DNA of 64,000 nt from Sulfitobacter sp. W027 (GTDB lineage Bacteria; Pseudomonadota; Alphaproteobacteria; Rhodobacterales; Rhodobacteraceae), in the NCBI RefSeq assembly GCF_025143985.1, contig NZ_CP083564.1:2109501-2173500 (forward strand), written 5' to 3'. This document shows positions 45,284-53,176 of the stretch, in pieces. Numbering within the stretch: position 1 is the first letter of the stretch; each line of letters opens with the position of its first letter. The notes under the pieces are model-generated. The model ran no database searches and was not told the origin of the DNA. It saw nothing but the letters and a program-made list of their open reading frames with translations. Position numbers and translations under genes: made by a program.

Positions 45284-46072
45284 CTAAAGGAAGCCCTGCA
45301 TCGCGGAGATGACTTGGTCCGGGGCGCTCAGATGGGGACAGTGCCCAGATGCGTTCAGTACCGCAAGTTGGCTGTCAGCGACATTGTCTCGGACGTACGC
45401 GCCTATGTTTTCGGAGGCGAGAATGTCATTGCGGCACTGGAGGATTAGCGTGCGCGCTGGTATTTTCGGCAAATCGGGTCGATTGTCGGCAGTGAATAGC
45501 GCTTTTGCGAAGTCACTCGCGATGCGGGGGTCGAGGCGGCAAAAGCTTGCGGTTAGTTCCTCGCCCAACTCGGGCCGATCAGGATTTCCCATAATCGCAG
45601 GGGCCATAGAGGCAGACCATGCCAATGGGTTTTCTTCCAGCGATGCAATGAGTTGCTCGATATCCGGCGCGCTAAAACCGCCCCGATAACTTCCATCATT
45701 CAGATAGTGCGGTGAGGGGCAGACCATGATCAAGTCACTGAACAATTCAGGCGCGCGGATCGTCGCCAAGGCGGCAATCATGGCGCTTACCGAATGTCCC
45801 ACCAGAATGGCGTCTCGCAGATCAAGCTCGCGCCCGATTTCGACTATGTCTTCTGCATAGCCGTCAAGCGTTGCATATTTGGCTGGGTCGTACGCGCTCC
45901 AATCCGACCCGCCAGCGCCAATGTAGTCGAAGGTCACGACCTTGAAATCCGCCTCAAACTCAGGCGCGACGTGACGCCACATCGATTGGTCGCAGCCGAA
46001 CCCATGCGCAAAAACCATCGGCCGGTTTCCTGCGCCAGCAACCCTGACATTATTGCGTTCGAGCGTGGACAA
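45284..46072 (-). CDS. RsbQ-like alpha/beta hydrolase
   Basis: A 262-residue alpha/beta hydrolase close in sequence to Bacillus subtilis RsbQ, the positive regulator that activates the PAS phosphatase RsbP in energy stress, and related in fold to plant D14/KAI2 receptors. The triad is Ser94 in VGHSVSAM, Asp216 in CRNDILAS and His244 in SGHCPHLS, near RsbQ Ser96/Asp219/His247. The start is taken as TTG 46072 since AGGAG is six bases upstream and no ATG fits. The remarkable point is its coupling to a PAS histidine kinase. Confidence 0.88.
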   Translation of the reverse strand: MSTLERNNVRVAGAGNRPMVFAHGFGCDQSMWRHVAPEFEADFKVVTFDYIGAGGSDWSAYDPAKYATLDGYAEDIVEIGRELDLRDAILVGHSVSAMIAALATIRAPELFSDLIMVCPSPHYLNDGSYRGGFSAPDIEQLIASLEENPLAWSASMAPAIMGNPDRPELGEELTASFCRLDPRIASDFAKALFTADNRPDLPKIPARTLILQCRNDILASENIGAYVRDNVADSQLAVLNASGHCPHLSAPDQVISAMQGFL

Positions 46073-46106
46073 GGGGAACTCCTGACAGCTTAGGCAGCAC
46101 CGTATC

Positions 46107-46418
46107 TCATTGGTAAAGTCGAAGACAAGCGGGGCGGAGGAAAGTGCGCAGTCGGAGCGGAAAACTTTGTAAGATTCTGGCGGATTTCTGGCTCCATTCA
46201 TACGCAGCCCTAAATGCGGCATCTTCTACGTTACCCGCCCTCCTCTTCGCGCGCTTTTCCAACAGCGCGACCAACTCATGAAGCTTCTCCCGCTGCTCAT
46301 CGCGGTCACCGGACAGGATCGCCTTTATCGTATAGTGGTTGGCGCGGTCCTCGATTACCAATCGCTCCTCTGCGCGCGGCGCGGACCGGACGGTGCCGGT
46401 TTGTACCAGAACGTTCAC
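46107..46418 (-). CDS. Possible hypothetical protein, 103 residues
   Basis: An open frame with GC-rich third positions over its first 60 codons (MNVLVQTGTVRSAPRAEERL, then a helical DRDEQREKLHELVALLEKRA). The GTG start at 46418 has no clear ribosome-binding site and the last 35 codons have flatter codon usage. It lies 34 bases upstream of the RsbQ-like gene. It may be a real small gene or a remnant. Confidence 0.35.
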   Translation of the reverse strand: MNVLVQTGTVRSAPRAEERLVIEDRANHYTIKAILSGDRDEQREKLHELVALLEKRAKRRAGNVEDAAFRAAYEWSQKSARILQSFPLRLRTFLRPACLRLYQ

Positions 46419-46832
46419 GCAATAGCGGCCTCATTCCACCATCCGCATGACGCCACGAAGCTGCCTCTCCAACCCGATGAGGCGCTGACCGTCAATAGGA
46501 AGGCAGGCCAAGAAATCCAGTTCGTCGCGGACCGGAGGAAAGGGCGCAGGGAGTTGCTCAGCACATTCATAGAGGACCGGATGTACAAGGTTTTAGTGCC
46601 AATGGATGCGCGCAGTGATATGCAGAAGTAGAAACGTCCATATGGGCAAGGCACATGATGGCCTTTCATCTCGATCCACTCAGTATCGCGCGGACAGCGC
46701 GGCCCGATGTATCTGTGCGCTGTCGCGCGCTTGCCCCACAAGCGTTGGAAACGGCGGCTACGCCCCCTATGTTCCCTCGCAATAAAGCACTGCTACGCAG
46801 CGGCCCCTACAATCTTTTCGGTGAGGCATGAC
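46419..46832. other. Gap with a possible gene remnant
   Basis: About 410 bases before the multicopper oxidase gene. On the minus strand, a frame ending at 46431 reads DELDFLACLPIDGQRLIGLE and similar protein-like sequence for some 50 codons, but opens after a stop codon with no start, which suggests a decayed gene. The plus-strand promoter of the oxidase must lie near the right edge; no copper-regulator site was recognised. Confidence 0.35.
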
Positions 46833-48131
46833 ATGAATAGAAGAGAGTTTCTCGCCAGCGTCTCGGCCTTGGCGATCCTGCCGATATCGGCCTCCGCCGC
46901 TGCGGCCCCGCTGAAGTTGACAGCCGAGGCTGTCACCCAACAGATCCTTCCCAAGGGCGATGGCACCACTGCGATGCTGGGCTTCAATGGGTCGATGCCC
47001 GGGCCAGAACTCAGGTTAAAGCGGGGGGAGCGTATCGCGATCGACGTTGAGAACAGGCTGGAGGAAGGCACCGCCGTCCATTGGCACGGCATTCGGCTTG
47101 AGAACCGAATGGACGGGGTCCCGGTGCTGACACAGGACCTTATCAACCCCGGAGCCATTAAGACCTACAGCTTCGTGCCGCCTGATGCGGGGACCTATTG
47201 GTATCACTCGCACTACATATCGCAGGAGCAGGTCGCACGGGGCATGATGGGCCCCCTAATCGTCGAGGACGATCAGCCCCCGGATGTGGATCACGACATC
47301 ACCGTCGTGCTGTCTGACTGGATCGTAAACGAAGATGGCAGCCTTGCAGATAAATTCACTGACATGCACAGCGTGGCCCACGCAGGCTATATGGGCAACT
47401 ATGCCCGTGCATTCTTATCGCAGGCCGAAGTGAAACAAGGGGACCGCGTCCGGTTCCGCCTTATTAACGCGGCCACCAATCGCATCTTCCCGCTGACCCT
47501 TGCAGGCGTCGCCGGGTCGGTTGTCGCATTGGATGGTATGGCATTGCGTAAGCCGCGTGGGCTGTCCGACCTTATCCTCGCGCCCGCTCAACGGGCAGAT
47601 TTGATCGTCGATATTACGGGGCCTGTGAGCTTTGACATGCTCTCTCGTCAGGGGCCTTACCGATTGGCTGATCTCGCAGTTTCTGGCCGGAATACGGACC
47701 GGAAGCCCGAACCGATTGTGCCGCTCGCAGCGCCAAACCTGCCGACGCCGGGCGACCAAACCCAGCAGTTAACACTGACCATGATGGGAGGCGCTATGGG
47801 GGGTCGGCACGGCGGTGCAAATATCTGGTCATTCAACGATGTCTCAGACCTGCCGGACGCGCCTTTTGCCTCTATTGAACGGGGCGAAACGCTGCGCATC
47901 ACTCTCGTCAACGACACCGCATTCCCCCATGGCATCCATCTGCACGGTCACCACTTTTATGAGCTGGCATCCGACGGCAGTCTCGGAGACCTGCGCGATA
48001 CGTCCCTCGTAGCCGCGGGTGAAAGCCGCGATATCCTTTGCGTTTTCGACAACCCAGGCCGCTGGTTGATCCATTGCCATATGCTGAGCCACGCTATCGG
48101 GGGGATGCGCACATGGGTGACCGTGGGATGA
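46833..48131 (+). CDS. Tat-exported multicopper oxidase
   Basis: A 432-residue periplasmic three-domain copper oxidase. The signal peptide begins MNRREFLASVSALAILPISA with a twin-arginine motif. Copper ligands are HWHG (about residues 83-86), YHSHY (125-127), HLHGHHF and HCHMLSHAIGGM near the C-terminus, giving a type 1 site and a trinuclear centre. Likely substrates are cuprous or manganous ions, or organics; a methionine-rich stretch TMMGGAMGG is present but short. It overlaps the cytochrome c gene by four bases (ATGA). Confidence 0.92.
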   Translation: MNRREFLASVSALAILPISASAAAAPLKLTAEAVTQQILPKGDGTTAMLGFNGSMPGPELRLKRGERIAIDVENRLEEGTAVHWHGIRLENRMDGVPVLTQDLINPGAIKTYSFVPPDAGTYWYHSHYISQEQVARGMMGPLIVEDDQPPDVDHDITVVLSDWIVNEDGSLADKFTDMHSVAHAGYMGNYARAFLSQAEVKQGDRVRFRLINAATNRIFPLTLAGVAGSVVALDGMALRKPRGLSDLILAPAQRADLIVDITGPVSFDMLSRQGPYRLADLAVSGRNTDRKPEPIVPLAAPNLPTPGDQTQQLTLTMMGGAMGGRHGGANIWSFNDVSDLPDAPFASIERGETLRITLVNDTAFPHGIHLHGHHFYELASDGSLGDLRDTSLVAAGESRDILCVFDNPGRWLIHCHMLSHAIGGMRTWVTVG

Positions 48132-48553
48132 TACGTTTTGCGCTCGTTACCCTTGCCATGACCACATCTGCGCAGGCAGACCACGAACTTGACCGGCGCG
48201 ACATCGTTGCGGGTCGCGCGCTCTATGACGAGGCCTGTGCAGCCTGTCATGGCGCTGACCTCGAAGGCCAGCCCGATTGGCGTACGCCCGATGAGGACGG
48301 TATACTGCCAGCCCCTCCGCATGATGCAACGGGCCATACCTGGCATCACGACAACCTATTGCTGTTCGAATACACCAAACTCGGGGGCAAAGCCGCATTG
48401 GCGGCACGCGGCATCGAAGATTTCAACAGCGGCATGCCAGCCTTCGGCGACGCACTTACAGATGACGAAATCTGGGACATCCTTGCCTATATCAGATCGA
48501 CCTGGCCGCCGCGCGAACAGGCCTCTCAGGCTAGCCGCAACCGGCCGCATTGA
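48128..48553 (+). CDS. Periplasmic class I cytochrome c
   Basis: A 141-residue monohaem cytochrome: signal peptide MIRFALVTLAMTTSAQA, haem site CAACH (residues 37-41) in YDEACAACHGADLEGQ, and the axial methionine in SGMPAFGDALTD, with the final helix DDEIWDILAYIRSTWP. The start shares ATGA with the oxidase stop; an in-frame ATG at 48113 is an alternative. Translational coupling suggests it exchanges electrons with the multicopper oxidase (inference). Maturation would use the ccm genes in this window. Confidence 0.88.
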   Translation: MIRFALVTLAMTTSAQADHELDRRDIVAGRALYDEACAACHGADLEGQPDWRTPDEDGILPAPPHDATGHTWHHDNLLLFEYTKLGGKAALAARGIEDFNSGMPAFGDALTDDEIWDILAYIRSTWPPREQASQASRNRPH

Positions 48554-48748
48554 AGGTTATCTGAAATACGGCGCAGGCGACCCCAGTCAGGGGTAGCGCA
48601 ATCGTTTCCCTGCGTCCGCGTCATCTACGTCGCTAACCTTGCCGATGAGCTTTCCAAGACACATCCAACCGCGAGGATAGACATACCCGGAAGGAGACTG
48701 TCTATTCTCGCAGTTGAGCAGTTTACCGCACACGGGCCTGCGCCCGTC

Positions 48749-51619
48749 TCAAAGCGCCGTGGCCGTTTCTGCTTGAGATAGGATACCCAAGCTCGCAAGG
48801 GCGCGGGCGAGGTCGCGGTCTCCGAAAGGTTTCTGAACCACGGCGCAGCGGCCTAGGGTCGCGGCCGTGGCCACTTCGGCCTGGCCCGTGGCAAAGATGA
48901 TGGGCATGTCGGGATGCTGTTTGCGCACGCGGGTCGCGACCTCTTCGCCTGAGATATCCGGCAGGCCCACGTCAATCAGCAGCGCGTCGTATTGGCCCGA
49001 TTGCAACTTGTCCAATGTCTCCTGCCCCGAGGCTGTCTCTGTCACCTCAGTCCCCAGACTGTGCAGGATATCCGCCAGATCCAACCGGATCAGCGCGTCA
49101 TCTTCGCATAGCAATACACGGCAGGGGCGGTCATGCGCCTCTTCCGCTGCCCTATCAGCAACCGTGGGGGCCGACGCTAAAGCGTCGCGCACCTTGATCG
49201 CCAAAGCGTCCTTGGTAAAGGGCTTGGCAAGGAACTGCACCCCGGCATCCACCCGGCCATCGCGCACAATTGCATCACGCGAATAGCCCGAAATGAAAAG
49301 GATTGGCAGATCGGGTCGCTCGGTCTGAAGGGTCTGCGCCATATCGCGGCTGCTAAGCTCACCGGGCATGACCACATCTGAGACCAACAGGTCGAACTCC
49401 GGCTCCTGCCGGGCAACTTCTAGGGCGGCAGTCGGATCTTCGGCGGTGCGCACATGATAGCCGAGATCAGACAGCAGGGCTGCGGTAGCATCGCGCACCT
49501 CGGCGTCGTCTTCGACCAGCAACACGATCTCATTCCCCCCGGAGATGTCCGACGGATCATGCCATTGCAAAGGCTCTGCCGCCGATTGTGCACGGGGCAG
49601 AAGCAGCGTCACGGTGGTGCCCGCACCGGGGCGGCTGTTGATGGTTACCCGCCCCCCCGATTGCCGCGCGAAACCGTATACGGTCGACAGCCCCAGCCCG
49701 GTGCCCTTGCCCACGGGCTTGGTCGTAAAGAATGGGTCGAAAACCTTGTCGAGCGTCTCTGCCGGAATGCCCGGCCCTTCGTCGATAACCTTTACCTCGA
49801 CGTAATCTCCCGCCACCATGTCGGGCTCTCCCAACAAGTCCTCGGGACCGAAATGCCGGTTCGCAATGGCGATCTTCAGCTTGCCACGCCCCTCCATCGC
49901 GTCCCGAGAGTTGATCACGAGGTTCAGCACCGCGTTCTGGGTACTTGCGGCATCGACATAGGCCGGCCAGAGAACGTCGGGCGCGTCGATGGCAACGTCC
50001 ATCCCATCGCCCAAAGCGCTGCGCAAGATATCGTCGATATCAGTTAAGAGATCCCGCAGGTCGATAGAGCGCGGCTGCAGCGGCTGTCGACGGCTGAAGG
50101 CCAGCAGTTGCGAGGAAAGCGACGCGCCGCGTTCCACCGCGCGCATGGCCGCATCAAGCCGCACCCGCGCAGGGGAATCAGCCGAGATTTCACGCGCGGC
50201 CATGGTCAGGCTGCCGGTCATCACCTGCAGCAGGTTGTTGAAATCATGAGCAATGCCTCCGGCAAGATTGCCGACAGCCTCGACCCGCTGGCTCTGCGCC
50301 AGACGGTCATGAAGTTCTTCTAGCTCGCGGTTGCGCTTCTCGACCCGTTCCTCCAGCGAGGTGTTCAGATCCGCCAATTGCCGCGCCAGTTCTTTTTGCT
50401 CATGAATGTCTGAGTTCGTCCCCACCCAGCGGAGGAGAGTGCCCTGATCGTCCCTGATCGGCGCGGCCCGCACCAGATGCCAGCAATAGGTCCCATCGGC
50501 GCGGCGCAGGCGAAACTCAGTTTCGTAGATCGACTGCGTATCCACCGCCTGTGCCCAGGTTGATGTCGACGCTCCGCGGTCATCCGGGTGTACGATCTCC
50601 ACCCAATTATCCCCCACCAGACTGCCCTTCTCGGCTCCGGAGTAGGCATAGACCTGATCGCTGATCCAATCCAAATGCCCGTCTGCCGTCGCGGTCCAGA
50701 CATGCACCGGCATGGTATGCGCCATGGTGCGAAAGCGTTCTTCGGCTTCGCGCAGATGCGCTTCAGCCACCTTTTGCGCGGTGACGTCATGGCCTTGGAT
50801 CATAATGCCAATGGTCTGCCCCCGCACATTGTCGAGCGGTTGAAATACGAAGTCGACAAAGACACGTTCCGCCGGACCGTCGGGGTTGCGTTGCACCCAT
50901 GCCTCGGCGCCGTTCTGGCTCACCGCCTTACCGGTGCGGTAGACTTCATCCAGCAGTTCGAAAAAGCCTTGCCCTGCGATCTCTGGCACAGCCTCGCGCA
51001 CTGGCCGTCCAATCAGATCGCGCTGGCCCACGAGTTGCATATAGGCCGCGTTGGCCGTGCGGAACACATGGTTCGGCCCCATGAGGGTGACCATGAAGTT
51101 CGGCGCCTGTTCAAAAATCATTTTGAACAGGCTGATACCGGAATCCAACTCAAGGTTTTGCTGTGTCACCTGATGCGCACGGCGCAATACATCGACTTGG
51201 GCGGAACCGGCGATCCCCTCGCCGGGGGTCTCTGCGGTATAGATGTCGGTAATGTCCTGCGTGTGCTGCAGAATAAACTCAACCTCGCCATCCGCCCCGG
51301 AGATCGGCGTGTGGGTCGCACTCCAATAGCGGTCCTCGGTTTTGCCCTCCGCGTCGGAGATCGGATAGGGAATGACAGGAAGGTGATCGGCAATGCCATC
51401 GCGAAACACCCGCTCGAAGGAAGCGCGGAGCATTCGACCAGATTCACTTTCCGGATCGGAAGGGAATTCTTCGGTGATCACTTTACCGAAAAGCCTGTCA
51501 GCCTGCCGGTCGGTAACCTTGAGGTAGGCGTCATTCGCCCAGACCACCCGAAGCTCTTTGTCCAGCAACACGAAGGGCGACGGCGCGGCTTGGAGGATTT
51601 TTTCGAAGTCGTGGTTCAT
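48749..51619 (-). CDS. Hybrid histidine kinase with three PAS domains and two receiver domains
   Basis: A 956-residue cytoplasmic kinase. Order: PAS (SPFVLLDKELRVVWANDAYL), PAS (NFMVTLMGPNHVFRTANAAY), PAS/PAC (GHLDWISDQVYAYSGAEKGS), coiled coil, HisKA with GGIAHDFNNLLQ, ATPase (GPGIPAETLDKVFDPFFTTK; GKGTGLGLSTVYGF), then two receivers: VLLVEDDAEVRDATAAL with aspartate in LLVSDVVMPGE, and RVLLCEDDALIRLDLADI with LLIDVGLPDISGEE. The HDFNN box is typical of kinases linked to attached receivers. No membrane helices and no output domain were seen. Start ATG 51619; the open frame continues upstream. Confidence 0.92.
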   Translation of the reverse strand: MNHDFEKILQAAPSPFVLLDKELRVVWANDAYLKVTDRQADRLFGKVITEEFPSDPESESGRMLRASFERVFRDGIADHLPVIPYPISDAEGKTEDRYWSATHTPISGADGEVEFILQHTQDITDIYTAETPGEGIAGSAQVDVLRRAHQVTQQNLELDSGISLFKMIFEQAPNFMVTLMGPNHVFRTANAAYMQLVGQRDLIGRPVREAVPEIAGQGFFELLDEVYRTGKAVSQNGAEAWVQRNPDGPAERVFVDFVFQPLDNVRGQTIGIMIQGHDVTAQKVAEAHLREAEERFRTMAHTMPVHVWTATADGHLDWISDQVYAYSGAEKGSLVGDNWVEIVHPDDRGASTSTWAQAVDTQSIYETEFRLRRADGTYCWHLVRAAPIRDDQGTLLRWVGTNSDIHEQKELARQLADLNTSLEERVEKRNRELEELHDRLAQSQRVEAVGNLAGGIAHDFNNLLQVMTGSLTMAAREISADSPARVRLDAAMRAVERGASLSSQLLAFSRRQPLQPRSIDLRDLLTDIDDILRSALGDGMDVAIDAPDVLWPAYVDAASTQNAVLNLVINSRDAMEGRGKLKIAIANRHFGPEDLLGEPDMVAGDYVEVKVIDEGPGIPAETLDKVFDPFFTTKPVGKGTGLGLSTVYGFARQSGGRVTINSRPGAGTTVTLLLPRAQSAAEPLQWHDPSDISGGNEIVLLVEDDAEVRDATAALLSDLGYHVRTAEDPTAALEVARQEPEFDLLVSDVVMPGELSSRDMAQTLQTERPDLPILFISGYSRDAIVRDGRVDAGVQFLAKPFTKDALAIKVRDALASAPTVADRAAEEAHDRPCRVLLCEDDALIRLDLADILHSLGTEVTETASGQETLDKLQSGQYDALLIDVGLPDISGEEVATRVRKQHPDMPIIFATGQAEVATAATLGRCAVVQKPFGDRDLARALASLGILSQAETATAL

Positions 51620-52045
51620 CGTGTGTAAATCTACGTTTCTAAAAGGGAAATGCTGGTAGAAGGCTGGTGATGCGCATTCAAACCTGCTTTCCGTTGGCAG
51701 GCAAGAACGGTTGTGATGCCCTACCCTGTCGGAGGCACAGGCCAAAACAAAAGCAGCATCGGAATTTTGCGGTTGGTTCTGGAAATATCATCGTATCTCG
51801 AATCATGCGGGACAGGGCAATGTGAAACCACAGCCTTTTGGACGCGGTAGAAAATGATGTAGGTCGCAAGACGGGCGGCACCAGCTTTCCGCGCAGATTT
51901 TGCAACACCTTGAACTCCGCGCCCAGTTTGCGATGAATGGGGCCGGTGCAACTCTCCGCCCCGTGCTGCCTAGCATTCAAAAGAACCTTTGCCATTTGCC
52001 GCATACTCGCCGAGTGCCGCGCCCCAAGCCATTCAGGACAACCGC
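51620..52045. other. Divergent promoter region, nothing else recognised
   Basis: About 425 bases between the hybrid kinase and the nuclease operon. Open frames here lack ribosome-binding sites and clear products. The stretch around 51700-51850 is less GC-rich than the genes, fitting promoter DNA. Confidence 0.5.
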
Positions 52046-53176
52046 ATGACATTCCGCTTCATCCACGCTTCTGATCTGCATATCGGGCGCAAATTCGCGA
52101 ATATCCCGCAACCGCCTGACGGCAATATTCGTGGGCGTTTGATGGAAGCGCGTCATGGGGCCATTGCCAAGCTCGCGCAAGCGGCGCGCGATCATGGGGC
52201 CGTGCATGTGCTGCTGGCGGGCGATACATTCGACACCGCCACCCCGTCGCCCGCCGTGGTACGGCAAGCGTTGACCGCGATGGGCGAAGAGGCGGGCATC
52301 ACATGGTGGCTCTTGCCCGGCAACCACGACAACCTGCGCGATGCGGAACCCTTGTGGGACGCGATACGCCGCGACGCGCCTGCAAACCTGCGTGCCTTGA
52401 CCGATGCTGCCCCAGTCGAAATGGCCGAAGGGGCGACGCTGCTGCCCTGCCCCATCGCTTTTCGCGCGGGCGCCAGCGATCCGAGCGCACCGTTGGATCA
52501 TATGCAAAGCCCGGAAGGGCATCTGCGGATCGGCCTTGCCCATGGCGGGGTCACGGATTTCACCGAAAGCGGCGATGCGATTGCGCCGGATCGGGACCGA
52601 CGCGCACGGCTCGATTATCTGGCCCTTGGCGATTGGCACGGGCGGATGGCTGTTTCTGACCGGGTGCACTACTGCGGCACGCCCGAGCAAGACCGGTTCA
52701 AACATGGGCGCCGCGGCGTCTGCCTTGCGGTGGGCATCGCAGGCCCGAATGCCGCGCCGGAGGTGGCAGAGGTCGAGACCGGCATCTTCCTGTGGTCGGA
52801 GGCTGAGCTTCAGCTTCACCCCAGACAAGATGCCGCCGCGGCGTTGCAGGCTCTCTTGCCCGCCACAGGTCGGCGGGATCACCTGCTGCGCGTCACGGCC
52901 AGTGGCTGGGCGGGTCTGCCGGACCGGGCAGATCTTGCCCGCGCCGCCGAAGCCTGCGCGCCGGATTTTGCCCATTTCGATCTGGTGACAGAGGCGCTGG
53001 CCACGCAATATGAGGCCGGTGACCTTGATGAGATCGACCGTGGTGGCGCGCTGCGGCTGGCCGCTGAGGCGTTGGTCGCGGAAGCGGAAGCCGAGACCCT
53101 CTCGCAGGCCGAACGCGACGTGGCCGCCGACGCTCTTGCCCGGCTGCATGCCTATGTGCAGGGAGCGAAAGCATGA
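52046..53176 (+). CDS. SbcD/YhaO-like metallophosphoesterase (DNA repair exonuclease family)
   Basis: A 376-residue calcineurin-like phosphoesterase. Metal-binding motifs are FIHASDLHIGRKF, LLAGDTFDTATP and LLPGNHDNLRDAE; the final motif is ALGDWHGRM instead of the more common GHxH. Relatives pair with SMC-like ATPases to process DNA ends. ATG 52046 begins the conserved core. The stop overlaps the ATPase gene by four bases. Confidence 0.85.
   Translation: MTFRFIHASDLHIGRKFANIPQPPDGNIRGRLMEARHGAIAKLAQAARDHGAVHVLLAGDTFDTATPSPAVVRQALTAMGEEAGITWWLLPGNHDNLRDAEPLWDAIRRDAPANLRALTDAAPVEMAEGATLLPCPIAFRAGASDPSAPLDHMQSPEGHLRIGLAHGGVTDFTESGDAIAPDRDRRARLDYLALGDWHGRMAVSDRVHYCGTPEQDRFKHGRRGVCLAVGIAGPNAAPEVAEVETGIFLWSEAELQLHPRQDAAAALQALLPATGRRDHLLRVTASGWAGLPDRADLARAAEACAPDFAHFDLVTEALATQYEAGDLDEIDRGGALRLAAEALVAEAEAETLSQAERDVAADALARLHAYVQGAKA

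Noticed and set aside
51678..52052. A 124-codon minus-strand frame between the hybrid kinase and the nuclease operon
   Set aside because: No ribosome-binding site, no recognisable product, cysteine-rich unusual composition, and it overlaps the start of the supported plus-strand gene.
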